From Frigidibacter sp037095735 (GTDB lineage Bacteria; Pseudomonadota; Alphaproteobacteria; Rhodobacterales; Rhodobacteraceae), in NCBI RefSeq assembly GCF_037095735.1, contig NZ_JBAWKD010000001.1, positions 1 to 64,000 on the forward strand: DNA of 64,000 nt. Reading direction: 5' to 3'. Each line of letters opens with the position of its first letter. The stretch's first letter is position 1. The position numbers were made by a program, and so were the translations under genes. Positions 48,753 through 56,992 of the stretch are shown here, piece after piece. The notes beneath the pieces were generated by a model, which saw only the letters and a program-made list of their open reading frames with translations, was not told the DNA's origin and ran no database searches.

Positions 48753-49394
48753 TCACCATGGCACCGTCGCGCCGCGCCAGTCGCGGAAGCCGCCGCTGTC
48801 GTCCGGGGTCAGGCCCTCCAACACCCGGATCAGGTCCGCGGCGGCCCGGTCCGGGGCATGTTTCTCGGCGGCGTATCCCGCGGTGAAGGCGGTCTCGACC
48901 GTGCCCGGATGCAGGGCGGCGATCACCGCCTGCGGATGGGTGCGCGCGATCTCGACCGCGGCCGAGCGCAGGCCCTGGTTCAGCGCGGCCTTGGCGGCGC
49001 GGTAGGAATACCAGCCCCCCAGCCGGTTGTCCCCGATCGAGCCGACCCGCGCCGACAGCGCCCCGAACCGCGCCACCCGGTCGCGCGGCATCAGGGGCAG
49101 CGCGTGTTTCAGCACCAGAAGCGGGCCCAGTGCATTGACCTGCATCTGCTGCACGAAAGCCTCGGGCTCCAGCGCCTTCAGCATCTTCTCGGGCCGGCCC
49201 AGCGCCCCGGTCGCGCAGAAGATCATCTCGAAGGGTCCCCGCAGCACGCCCAGCACACGGGCGACCGAGGCCTCATCCGTGACGTCGAGCCCGTCGTGGC
49301 TGCGGCTGAGGCCCACCACCTTGCCCCGCGCCGCCAGTGCCGCGGCCAGTGCCGCGCCGATCCCGCCCGATGCCCCGATCACCAGTGCCCGCAT
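48753..49394 (-). CDS. SDR-family oxidoreductase, C-factor-like
   Basis: A 213-residue short SDR (CsgA/C-factor-like group): GASGGIGAALAAAL nucleotide-binding motif near 7, NALGPLLVLKHALPLM near 90, YSYRAAKAALNQ (Y-x-x-x-K) near 137, and HPGTVETAF near 170. The ATG at 49394 has GGAGG six bases upstream; the ATG at 49400 would sit directly on that site. It ends six bases from the bestrophin stop, convergent, and is divergent from the FAD oxidoreductase gene. Confidence 0.9.
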   Translation of the reverse strand: MRALVIGASGGIGAALAAALAARGKVVGLSRSHDGLDVTDEASVARVLGVLRGPFEMIFCATGALGRPEKMLKALEPEAFVQQMQVNALGPLLVLKHALPLMPRDRVARFGALSARVGSIGDNRLGGWYSYRAAKAALNQGLRSAAVEIARTHPQAVIAALHPGTVETAFTAGYAAEKHAPDRAAADLIRVLEGLTPDDSGGFRDWRGATVPW

Positions 49395-49490
49395 CGCCAT
49401 CCTCCGTCGCGTTCCGATGCCCTACGCACCGCGGCGGGGTTCCGTTCCCGCCCTGCGCTCCCTAGGCTGCTGCGCAAGAGGGAGGATCAC

Positions 49491-50594
49491 ATGGAAGACG
49501 TCGATTGCGTGGTGATCGGGGCCGGGGTTGTCGGGCTGGCCATCGCGCGCGAACTGGCCCGCTCTGGCCGCGAGGTTCTGGTGCTGGAACGGGCCGAGGC
49601 CTTCGGGACGGAAACCAGCGCCCGGAACTCCGAGGTGATCCACGCCGGGATCCACTACCCCGCCGGCAGCCTGAAGGCACGGCTCTGCATCGAGGGCAAG
49701 GCGCGGCTCTATGCCTTCTGCGCCGAGCATGGGATCGGCCACCGCAACTGCGGCAAGCTGGTGGTGGCGACCGATCCGGCGCAGGAGCCGGCGCTGGACA
49801 CGGTCATGGCCCATGCCGCCGCCTGCGGGGTCGGCGACCTGCGCCGCCTGACCGCCCGCGAGGCGATGGAGCTTGAACCCGACCTCTTCTGCACCTCGGC
49901 GGTGCTTTCGCCCTCGACCGGGATCATCGACAGCCATGGGCTGATGCTGGCGCTGGTGGGCGAGATCGAGGCGGCCGGCGGAATGCTGGCGCTTGGCACT
50001 AGCGTGACCGGCGGGCGGATCACCGGCGACGGGATCGAACTGCGAACGGTGGACGCGGCCGGCGCGCCCTTCGACCTGCGCGCGCGCAGCGTGGTGAACG
50101 CGGCGGGCCTCTGGGCGGCAGGGATCGCGACGGCGCTGGATGGCCTGCCCTCGGCCGAGGTGCCGCGGATGCACTATGCCCGCGGCAGCTACTTCACCAC
50201 CAGCGCGCGGCATAGCTTCAGCCGACTGATCTACCCGGTGCCGGAACCCGGCGGGCTGGGCGTGCACCTGACGCTGGACCTTGGCGGCGGCGCGCGGTTC
50301 GGGCCGGATGTCGAATGGATCGAGGGGGTCGACTATACCCTGTCCGAGGCACGGGCCGGGCATTTCGAGGCCGAGATCTCGCGCTACTGGCCGGGGCTGC
50401 CCAGGGGCTCGCTGTCTGTCAGCTATTGCGGGGTGCGGCCGAAGCTGTCCGGCCCCGGCGCACCGGCCGCGGATTTCGTCATCCGCGGACCGGCCGAGCA
50501 CGGGGTGCCGGGGCTCGTGAACCTCTTCGGGATCGAGAGCCCGGGCCTGACCTCGAGCCTCGCGATCGGGGCCGAGGTGGCGGCGCGCCTTTAG
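49491..50594 (+). CDS. FAD-dependent oxidoreductase, L-2-hydroxyglutarate dehydrogenase-like (LhgO-like)
   Basis: A 367-residue DAO-family flavoprotein: GAGVVGLAIARELARSG nucleotide-binding motif near 12, ETSARNSEVIHAGIHYPAGSLKARLCIEG near 43 (the LhgO/L2HGDH signature), GIIDSHGLMLAL near 145, VNAAGLWA and GVRPKLSGPG toward the C terminus. LhgO oxidises L-2-hydroxyglutarate to 2-oxoglutarate with transfer to quinones. Specific substrate in this strain is inferred from the motif. A GGGAGG precedes the ATG. Convergent with metZ. Confidence 0.87.
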   Translation: MEDVDCVVIGAGVVGLAIARELARSGREVLVLERAEAFGTETSARNSEVIHAGIHYPAGSLKARLCIEGKARLYAFCAEHGIGHRNCGKLVVATDPAQEPALDTVMAHAAACGVGDLRRLTAREAMELEPDLFCTSAVLSPSTGIIDSHGLMLALVGEIEAAGGMLALGTSVTGGRITGDGIELRTVDAAGAPFDLRARSVVNAAGLWAAGIATALDGLPSAEVPRMHYARGSYFTTSARHSFSRLIYPVPEPGGLGVHLTLDLGGGARFGPDVEWIEGVDYTLSEARAGHFEAEISRYWPGLPRGSLSVSYCGVRPKLSGPGAPAADFVIRGPAEHGVPGLVNLFGIESPGLTSSLAIGAEVAARL

Positions 50595-50608
50595 CGCGCG
50601 CGCCGGTC

Positions 50609-51793
50609 TTACGCCTTGTCGAGCGCCTGCATCAGGTCGGCGATCAGGTCCGCCGGGTCTTCCAGACCGATCGACAGCCGGATCAGGCCGGGGGTGATGC
50701 CCAGCATCGCCTTCTGCTCGACCGGCAGGCGCTGGTGCGTGGTGGTGGCCGGATGCGTGGCGATGGTCTTCGCGTCACCGAGGTTGTTCGAGATCTTCGC
50801 CACCTCGAGCGCGTTCAGCAGCCGGAACGCCGCCTCCTGCCCGCCCGCGATCTCGAAGGCCAGCATGGTGCCGAAGCCGCCCATCTGTTCCGCCGCGACC
50901 TTGTGCTGCGGGTGGCTTTCCAGTCCCGGATAGACCAGCCGGGTGATCTTGGCATGGCCCGACAGCGCCTCGGCGATCTCGGCTGCGGCCTCGGTCTGGG
51001 CACGCACGCGCAGCTCGAGCGTCTGCATCCCCGACAGCATCAGCCAGGCGTTGAACGGACTGATCGCCGCGCCGGTGTGCTTGAGGTAGGGCTCGGCCAC
51101 CTTGCGCACGAACTCCTTCGTGCCGCAGATCACGCCGCCCAGCGCGCGCCCGCCGCCGTCGATGTGCTTGGTCGCCGAATAGACGATCACATCCGCGCCC
51201 ATCTCGACCGCACGGCTCCAGACCGGGGTGGCGAAGGCGTTGTCGACGATCACCGTCGCGCCGACCGCATGGGCCAGCGTGCAGACCGCCTTCAGGTCGA
51301 CGATCTCCAGCGTCGGGTTCGACATCGACTCGAGGAACACCGCCTTGGTGTCGGGGCGCAGCGCCGCCTTCCAGGCGTCATTGTCGGTGCCGTCGACATA
51401 GGTCACCTCGACCCCGAACGAGGCGAGGTAGTCCAGCACGAAGATGCACGAGCCGAACAGCGCACGGGCCGAGACGACATGGTCGCCGGGCCGCAGCCAC
51501 GAGGCCAGCGCGCCGTTGACCGCAGCCATGCCCGAGGCGGTGGCGAAGGCGTCCTCGGTGCCCTCGATCGCGGCGATGCGATCCTCGAACATCCGGGTCG
51601 TCGGGTTGCCGTAGCGGGCATAGATGAACTCGTCGTCGCCGACGGCGATGAAGCGCGCCTCGGCCTGCTCGGCGCTGTCGTAGACGAAGCCCTGGGTGAG
51701 GAACAGGGCTTCGGCCATCTCGCCATATTGCGACCGGCGGGTGCCGGTGTGCACGAGCTTCGTGCGGCGTTTCCAGTCTTTGGGATCGGTCAT
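50609..51793 (-). CDS. metZ: O-succinylhomoserine sulfhydrylase
   Basis: A 394-residue PLP enzyme of the Cys/Met-metabolism family that incorporates sulfide into an activated homoserine to give homocysteine. Signature segments are YARYGNPTTRMFEDRIAAIEGTEDAFATASGMAA near 60, the PLP-Lys motif SATKHIDGGGRALGG near 205, and THPATTTHQRLP near the C terminus. O-succinyl versus O-acetyl preference cannot be settled by eye; the MetZ-type start MTDPKDWKRRT supports MetZ. A SAM-II riboswitch about 70 bases upstream makes S-adenosylmethionine the likely repressor. The ATG at 51793 gives the normal family length. Confidence 0.9.
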   Translation of the reverse strand: MTDPKDWKRRTKLVHTGTRRSQYGEMAEALFLTQGFVYDSAEQAEARFIAVGDDEFIYARYGNPTTRMFEDRIAAIEGTEDAFATASGMAAVNGALASWLRPGDHVVSARALFGSCIFVLDYLASFGVEVTYVDGTDNDAWKAALRPDTKAVFLESMSNPTLEIVDLKAVCTLAHAVGATVIVDNAFATPVWSRAVEMGADVIVYSATKHIDGGGRALGGVICGTKEFVRKVAEPYLKHTGAAISPFNAWLMLSGMQTLELRVRAQTEAAAEIAEALSGHAKITRLVYPGLESHPQHKVAAEQMGGFGTMLAFEIAGGQEAAFRLLNALEVAKISNNLGDAKTIATHPATTTHQRLPVEQKAMLGITPGLIRLSIGLEDPADLIADLMQALDKA

Positions 51794-51860
51794 TCTTCCG
51801 GGTCCTCGCATCGCGTTACCCCGCATCACAGGGGTCGGAACGGCCTGCGAGGGCGGTCCG

Positions 51861-51910
51861 GCCACTTTAGCGGATTGTTTTACGTGGCCCGCAATCGGGG
51901 ACAAATCGCC
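51861..51910 (-). promoter_or_regulatory. SAM-II riboswitch upstream of metZ
   Basis: On the minus strand: GCGATTTGTCCCCGATTGC, then GGGCCACGTAAAACAATCCGCTAAAG. CCC/GGG forms P1 and its loop GATTG pairs with the downstream CAATC, giving the H-type pseudoknot of the SAM-II (metA) class. The GATTTG, CCACGT-AAA and CGCTAAAG blocks match the conserved core. It lies upstream of a methionine-biosynthesis gene, its usual place in alphaproteobacteria. Confidence 0.85.
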
Positions 51911-52055
51911 ACGGTCGCGGTGGGCTTACGCCCGCCCCGCCCGAAGGTCAAGCGCGGTGCGGGGCACATCGTCACGGCCGCGTTACCGCAGGGTCACGCC
52001 CGCGTCGCCGCGCTGCGGCAGGATGAAAGCAGGTCCAGTTCATCGAGCGCCGCCC

Positions 52056-52970
52056 ATGGCCCTGATCCGCATCGACCTTGCCCCCGACGGCCAGCTGCCC
52101 GCCCCCGCCGCGGCACGTCTTCGCGCAGCCCTGACTGCCGTGCCCCGCGGGCCGGTGGTCGCGCTGCTGCACGGGTTCCGCTTCTCGCCCCGATCCGAGG
52201 CGCTGTCCCCCCACCGCCATATCCTGGCGCTGGACCCCGCCCCGGGCGACCGCCGCGCACTGTCCTGGCCCCGCGCGCTGGGCTTCGGGCAGGGCCGCCC
52301 CGACGAGGGGCTGGCCATCGCCATCGGCTGGGAGGCCAGCGGCTCGCTCTGGCGGGCTTGGCAGGCGGCGGGGCGCGCGGGCACGGGGCTGGCGCAGATC
52401 GCGGCACGGCTCGACGGACGCCCGCTCGACATCCTCGCCCATTCGATGGGCGCGCGGGTGGCCTTCGCAGGGATCGCCGCGGCACCGGCGGGCAGCATCG
52501 GCCGGGTGCTGCTGCTGGCCGCGGCCGAGTTCACCGCGAACGCGATGCGCGCCGTCGACAGCCCCGCAGGCCGGCGCGCGGGCTTCGTGAACGTGACGAC
52601 GCGCGAGAACGACCTGTTCGACGCGGCGCTGGAGCTGGCACTCGGCGCCTCGCTGTGGCGCGGGCTCGGGCGCGGGTTGCCGCAGGCGCCGCGGGACTGG
52701 GTCGATCTCGACCTCGACTGCGCCGAGACGCGGGCGGGACTGGCCGCGCTGGGCTTCCGCATCGGCGCCGCCCGCCACCGCGTCTGCCACTGGGGCCCCT
52801 ATCTGCGCCCCGGGGTCTTCGCGCTTTATCGCGCGATCCTGCGCGAGCGCGCTGCGATCAGCCCCGCGCAACTGCGCGCCGCAGCGCCTCCTGCCACGGT
52901 GCGCCGCTTCCGCGGGCTGATCGCGGCCCTGCCACCACGCGACGAGGACGCCGGTCCGCGCATGGCCTGA
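52056..52970 (+). CDS. alpha/beta-hydrolase-type protein
   Basis: A 304-residue protein with an alpha/beta-hydrolase look: VVALLHGFRFSP near 35 (oxyanion-hole HG), a nucleophile elbow LAHSMGARVAF with Ser near 132, and a candidate His late in the sequence (HRVCHWGPYLRPGVF). Asp residues around WVDLDLDCAE could complete the triad. No signal peptide, so cytoplasmic; possibly an esterase or lipase. No substrate can be inferred. It is transcribed away from metZ, with the SAM-II element in the shared upstream region but on the other strand. Confidence 0.75.
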   Translation: MALIRIDLAPDGQLPAPAAARLRAALTAVPRGPVVALLHGFRFSPRSEALSPHRHILALDPAPGDRRALSWPRALGFGQGRPDEGLAIAIGWEASGSLWRAWQAAGRAGTGLAQIAARLDGRPLDILAHSMGARVAFAGIAAAPAGSIGRVLLLAAAEFTANAMRAVDSPAGRRAGFVNVTTRENDLFDAALELALGASLWRGLGRGLPQAPRDWVDLDLDCAETRAGLAALGFRIGAARHRVCHWGPYLRPGVFALYRAILRERAAISPAQLRAAAPPATVRRFRGLIAALPPRDEDAGPRMA

Positions 52971-53090
52971 GACCCCGCCCTGCGCTGGCGCACTTGTCCC
53001 CGCCGGGAAAACCCCCATTCTCGATATCCGAACCGCCCCGTTCAGACGGCCGCATCCGGCGGCACCGCGGGGCCAATGGGGGAATGACCC

Positions 53091-53795
53091 GTGACCAAAC
53101 CCATCGACCTGTACTACTGGCCCACGCCGAACGGCTGGAAGATCTCGATCGCGCTCGAGGAAATGGGCCTGCCCTACACCCTGCATCTGGTGAACATCGG
53201 CAAGGGCGAGCAGTTCGACCCCGAGTTCCTGAAGATCGCGCCGAACAACCGCATGCCCGCGATCATCGACCCCGAGGGGCCGGACGGCCAGCCGGTCTCG
53301 ATCTTCGAATCAGGCGCGATCCTGCAATACCTCGCCCGCAAGACCGGCCAGTTCTGCGGCCCGACCGAGCGCGACCGGATCGCGGTCGACCAGTGGCTGA
53401 TGTGGCAGATGGGCGGGCTGGGCCCGATGGCGGGACAGGCTCACCACTTCCTGAAATACGCCCCCGCGATGGACCCGCCGCAGGACCTGCCCTATGCCAA
53501 GGACCGCTACCGCAACGAGGTGGCGCGGCTTTACGGCGTGCTCGACCGCCAGCTGGCGAAGACCGAGTATGTCGCCGGCGACTTCGTCTCGATCGCCGAT
53601 TTCGCGATCTGGCCCTGGGCCTCGCTCTGGGAAGGGCAGTCGCAGACGCTGGACGACAAGCCGAACCTCAAGCGCTGGCTGGACGTGATGGCGGCGCGTC
53701 CGGGCGTGCAGCGCGGCCGCGCGGTCTCGGCCGAAAACCGCGGCAACGTGGCGGCGGACAAGGAAGCGCAGAAGCACCTGTTCCGCAAAGCCTGA
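53091..53795 (+). CDS. glutathione S-transferase (Ure2/YghU-like)
   Basis: A 234-residue GST: N-terminal thioredoxin-like domain with LYYWPTPNGWKISIALEEMGLPY near 8 (Asn-rich YfcG/YghU-type active site), PNNRMPAIIDPEG near 52, ESGAILQYLA (glutathione-binding Glu-Ser) near 75, and a C-terminal helical domain with the N-capping motif SIADFAIWPW near 170. Likely a glutathione-dependent disulfide reductase or detoxification enzyme. The start is GTG (53091) behind a GGGGGAATGA; no in-frame ATG gives a complete N-terminal strand. Confidence 0.9.
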   Translation: MTKPIDLYYWPTPNGWKISIALEEMGLPYTLHLVNIGKGEQFDPEFLKIAPNNRMPAIIDPEGPDGQPVSIFESGAILQYLARKTGQFCGPTERDRIAVDQWLMWQMGGLGPMAGQAHHFLKYAPAMDPPQDLPYAKDRYRNEVARLYGVLDRQLAKTEYVAGDFVSIADFAIWPWASLWEGQSQTLDDKPNLKRWLDVMAARPGVQRGRAVSAENRGNVAADKEAQKHLFRKA

Positions 53796-53812
53796 CCGAA
53801 GACGAAACCGAA

Positions 53813-53849
53813 ACCGCCCCGGAGCCGTTGTGTCGGCAACCGGGGCGGT
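53813..53849. repeat. long GC hairpin between the GST and Grx genes
   Basis: ACCGCCCCGG (53813-53822) pairs with CCGGGGCGGT (53840-53849), and inside it GCCG pairs with CGGC. It begins about 18 bases after the GST stop and 75 bases before the next start. No T run follows. Probably a transcript-end or mRNA-stabilising structure. Confidence 0.5.
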
Positions 53850-53923
53850 CCCGGCGATGGCGCGCCCAAGGCGTGGCCTTGGCACCGCCGCCCTGCGACA
53901 CAGCCGCAGAACCGGAGCCGCCC

Positions 53924-54721
53924 ATGACCGATCAAACGATGGAAACCATCGTCATCGACACCGCGCCGCAAAGCGATGCCGACCCCGCGAAGACCGCCAG
54001 CCTCTATCGCATGGTGATGCCCGATCACCTCTGCCCCTACGGCCTGAAGGCCAAGGCACTGCTCGAACGCAAGGGGTTCACCGTCCATGACCACTGGCTG
54101 ACCACGCGCGACGAGACCGACCGGCTGAAGCGCAAGCTGGACGTGAAGGCGACTCCGCAGGTCTTCATCGCCGGGCGCCGCATCGGCGGCTATGACGACC
54201 TGCAGGAGCATTTCGGACATCACGTCCCGAAAGCTGACGAGACGACCTATCGCCCGGTGCTGACGCTGTTCGCGGTCGCAGCCGTGATCGCACTGGCGAT
54301 CGCCTGGGTCGCGACCGGGGCGCTGGAGACGGCGATGATCTTTTCCTGGTTCGTCTCGGTCGCAATGGTGCTTCTGGGTCTGCAGAAACTGCAGGACGTC
54401 GAAAGCTTCTCGACGATGTTCCTGAACTACGACCTGCTCGCGCGGCGCTGGGTGCCCTATGGCTACATCTACCCCTATCTCGAGACCGCGGCGGGCCTTG
54501 CCATGCTGGCCGGCGTCGCGCTCTGGGCCGCCGCGCCGGTGGCGCTGGTGATCGGCACGATCGGCGCGGTCTCGGTGATCAAGGCGGTGTGGATCGACGG
54601 GCGAGAGCTGAAATGCGCCTGCATGGGCGGCGGATCGAACACGCCGCTGGGCTTCGTCTCGCTGACCGAGAACCTCGCGATGGCGCTGATGGGGCTGTGG
54701 ATGCTGGTGCGGCTCTTCTGA
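53924..54721 (+). CDS. glutaredoxin-like domain fused to a MauE/DoxX-like membrane domain
   Basis: A 265-residue fusion. Residues about 28-105 form a glutaredoxin-type domain (MPDHLCPYGLKAKALLERKGFTVHDHW, with a C-P-Y-G active site, and VKATPQVFIAGRRIGGYDDLQEHF). Residues about 115-265 contain four to five transmembrane helices resembling the MauE/DoxX-type membrane protein, with a late CACMGGGSNTPLGFVS motif whose two Cys could be redox partners of the glutaredoxin domain or bind metal. Likely a membrane-anchored thiol-redox protein. The GGAGCC before ATG is a weak Shine-Dalgarno. Confidence 0.82.
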   Translation: MTDQTMETIVIDTAPQSDADPAKTASLYRMVMPDHLCPYGLKAKALLERKGFTVHDHWLTTRDETDRLKRKLDVKATPQVFIAGRRIGGYDDLQEHFGHHVPKADETTYRPVLTLFAVAAVIALAIAWVATGALETAMIFSWFVSVAMVLLGLQKLQDVESFSTMFLNYDLLARRWVPYGYIYPYLETAAGLAMLAGVALWAAAPVALVIGTIGAVSVIKAVWIDGRELKCACMGGGSNTPLGFVSLTENLAMALMGLWMLVRLF

Positions 54722-54744
54722 GCCGCGCCCCCACCGGCCCTCGC

Positions 54745-54780
54745 CGTCACTTGTCCTCGTCGTCACTTGTCCTCGTCGTC
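54745..54780. repeat. tandem 16-bp repeat spanning the ispZ stop codon
   Basis: CGTCACTTGTCCTCGT occurs at 54745-54760 and again at 54761-54776, with a partial third copy. On the minus strand each copy encodes GAGGACAAGTGA, so the gene's last codons (EDK) and its TGA are duplicated. The gene ends at the first stop (54763-54765). Confidence 0.85.
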
Positions 54781-55428
54781 CTTCGACAGGCCATGCGCCT
54801 TCATCAGCCCGTTCTGGGCAATGAAGAAGGCGAACATCGCCAGCGTCAGCCCGAAGGTCTTGAAGCTGACCCAGGCCTCGTCCGACATCGTGCGCCAGAC
54901 GACCTCGTTGGCGACCGCGAGGGCAAGGAAGAACAGCGCCAGCCGCTTGGTCAGGATCATCCAGCCTTCCTGCGTCAGCGGCATCACCTCTTCCATGACC
55001 AGCGCAAGGTAGGACCGCCCGCGCATCAGTCCCCAGCCGAGGATCGCCGCGAAGAGCACGTAAATCATCGTGGGCTTCATCTTGAAGAAGCGCTCGTCGT
55101 TCAGCCAGACCGAGAGCCCGCCGAAAACCACGACCAGCACCAGCGTCGCGATCTGCATCGGCGACAGCCGGCCGGTCAGCTTCCAGAGGATCCCGGTGGT
55201 GAGGATCATCAGCGCGACGAAGCCCGCCGTCGCGACGATGAACCCGCCGTAGTCTGTTCCGGCGATGGTGACATGCGTGTCCTTCAGCCGCCCGAAAGCC
55301 ACGAAGAAGGCCAGCACCGGGCCGAATTCCAGTCCCGCCTTCAGCCAGGGATTGATCTTGCGGCCCTTGGGCGTCGCGCCCTCGGCCTCGGCGCCCAGCC
55401 GGCCACCCGCGATGTCTTCGTCCGCCAT
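54763..55428 (-). CDS. ispZ: inner-membrane septation protein IspZ/YciB family
   Basis: A 221-residue inner-membrane protein with about five to six helices matching the YciB/IspZ family: KAGLEFGPVLAFFVAFGR near 30, NDERFFKMKPTMIYVLFAAILGWGLMRGRSYL near 110 (the family core, KMKPT), and FLALAVANEVVWRTMSDEAWVSFKTFGLTLAMFAF. Implicated in cell-envelope and division processes. The C terminus is acidic (SKDDEDK). Its stop lies 42 bases from the stop of the Grx-fusion gene (convergent); the DMT permease ends six bases upstream on the same strand. Confidence 0.93.
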   Translation of the reverse strand: MADEDIAGGRLGAEAEGATPKGRKINPWLKAGLEFGPVLAFFVAFGRLKDTHVTIAGTDYGGFIVATAGFVALMILTTGILWKLTGRLSPMQIATLVLVVVFGGLSVWLNDERFFKMKPTMIYVLFAAILGWGLMRGRSYLALVMEEVMPLTQEGWMILTKRLALFFLALAVANEVVWRTMSDEAWVSFKTFGLTLAMFAFFIAQNGLMKAHGLSKDDEDK

Positions 55429-55433
55429 CGGTC

Positions 55434-56330
55434 CTATCCCCCGAATTCCACGATCACCGCGCCCAGCGCGATCAGCGTCATCAGTCCCAGCCGTCGCGGC
55501 CCGACACGCTCGCCCAGCATCAGCCAGCCGATCAGCGCCGCGAAGACCGTCGAGGTCTCGCGCAGGACCGCCGCCTCGCCGACCTTGTCGAGCCGGGTGG
55601 CCAGCATGACCGAGCCGAAGCTGAGATAAGCGATGATCGCGCCGAATGCACCCCGTTTCAGGACAGAGACCAGGTCGGCGCGCGGAAGCGCCGCAAGGCG
55701 CTTGCGCAGCACCAGCGGCATCAGCCAGCCGTCGATGAAGAAGAACCACGCGAGGAAGGTGAAGGGATCGGCGGTCGCGCGGATGCCGTAGGCGTCATAG
55801 GTCGTGTAGAAGGCGACCGAGGCGCCGGTCGCGACCGCGAAGCCCAGCGCCGCCACCAGCGTGTCGCGCGCGACGGTGACATAGCGCAGGTTGTAGACTG
55901 CAAGGCCGAAGATCCCGGCCAGCAGCACCGCCACCCCCAGCCATTGCAGCGGCGCGAACCGCTCGCCGAAGACGATCCAGGCGCCGATCACCGCGAAAAG
56001 CGGCGCCGCGCCGCGCACGACCGGGTAGACGACCGTGAACGCGCCGCGCTGGTAGGTCGAGGCCTGCAGGAACTTGTAGGCCGAGTGGATCACCCAGGCA
56101 CCGGCGAAGATCGGCCACATCTGCGGCTCCGGGAACGGCACCATCGCCATCACCGGCAGCGCGAAGAGCCCCGAGCAGATGTCCATCCCCCCGCGCGAGA
56201 CCCAAGGGTCGTGGCGCCCCTTCTGCAGCGCGCCGAAGACCGCGTGGGTCAGCGCGGCGAACAGCGCGAGCGCCATCGCCAGATCGCGCCCGGCGTCGGT
56301 GCCTTCCAGCGACAGGATCAGATCGCCCAT
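55434..56330 (-). CDS. EamA/DMT-family permease
   Basis: A 298-residue drug/metabolite-superfamily transporter with ten predicted transmembrane segments in two EamA halves (first half ending VVYPVVRGAAPLFAVIGAWIVFGERFAPLQWLGV near 110; second ending SVMLATRLDKVGEAAVLRETSTVFAALIGWLMLGERVGPRRL). Direction and substrate unknown. GGAGG lies seven bases before the ATG at 56330. It is directly followed by ispZ, with which it is probably co-transcribed. Confidence 0.9.
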   Translation of the reverse strand: MGDLILSLEGTDAGRDLAMALALFAALTHAVFGALQKGRHDPWVSRGGMDICSGLFALPVMAMVPFPEPQMWPIFAGAWVIHSAYKFLQASTYQRGAFTVVYPVVRGAAPLFAVIGAWIVFGERFAPLQWLGVAVLLAGIFGLAVYNLRYVTVARDTLVAALGFAVATGASVAFYTTYDAYGIRATADPFTFLAWFFFIDGWLMPLVLRKRLAALPRADLVSVLKRGAFGAIIAYLSFGSVMLATRLDKVGEAAVLRETSTVFAALIGWLMLGERVGPRRLGLMTLIALGAVIVEFGG

Positions 56331-56599
56331 GACAGCCTCCGGCGCACGGGCCGTCCGGCGATCATGGCCTTCCCGTTGCGCGGCGCTACCCTTGGACGTG
56401 GCGGACGGGTCGGGGCGGGCTGCCGGGCCCGCGCTGCGGGGCGTCGGCGCATCGCCGGGGCGGGCGCGGTCTTGGGAGTGAGGTGGCTCAACGGGATCTC
56501 GGGACAGATCGGCGCGCCCAGACGGACGCGTCAGGAAGATTGACCCGGACCCTAGGCGTGCCCGGCGTCGGGGACAAGCCGCGGGAAGGAGAGGACGGG

Positions 56600-56992
56600 A
56601 TGGAGCGATACGAGGGCGGCTGCCTGTGCGGGGCGCTGCGGATCACGGCCGAAGGCGCGCCGTTCCGCGTGGGCCTCTGCCACTGTCTCGACTGCCGCAA
56701 GCATCACGGGGCGCTGTTCTACGCCGCCGCGGTCTTCCCGCGGGACGCGGTCACCGTCAGTGGCGAAAGCCGCGACTGGCGCGGCCGGCATTTCTGCCCC
56801 ACCTGCGGCTCGTCGGTCTTCGCGGAAAGCGGCGACGAGATCGAGCTGCATCTCGGCACGCTCGATGCGCCCGACCTTTTGCGCCCGACCTACGAGAACT
56901 GGACGATCCGTCGCGAGGGCTGGCTGCCGCCCTTCCCCCTCGCCCACAGCTACCCGCGCGACCGCGAAGGCACCGGCCGGTCCGAGGACTGA
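56600..56992 (+). CDS. GFA/CENP-V-family glutathione-dependent aldehyde-activating protein
   Basis: A 130-residue zinc-binding protein of the GFA/CENP-V type. Metal motifs are GGCLCGALRI (C-x-C) near 6, CHCLDC (C-x-C-x-x-C) near 26 and FCPTCGSSVF (C-x-x-C) near 65; this is the classic glutathione-dependent formaldehyde-activating fold, though the members' true substrates are mostly unknown. The ATG follows AGGAGAGGACGG. Convergent with ftsY (stops abut). The 269 bp upstream hold no further gene that I can support. Confidence 0.9.
   Translation: MERYEGGCLCGALRITAEGAPFRVGLCHCLDCRKHHGALFYAAAVFPRDAVTVSGESRDWRGRHFCPTCGSSVFAESGDEIELHLGTLDAPDLLRPTYENWTIRREGWLPPFPLAHSYPRDREGTGRSED

Noticed and set aside
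50315..54721. A 1468-codon plus-strand open frame
   Set aside because: It runs antisense through metZ and over several genes in the wrong frame. Only its final 265 codons are real (glutaredoxin-MauE fusion).
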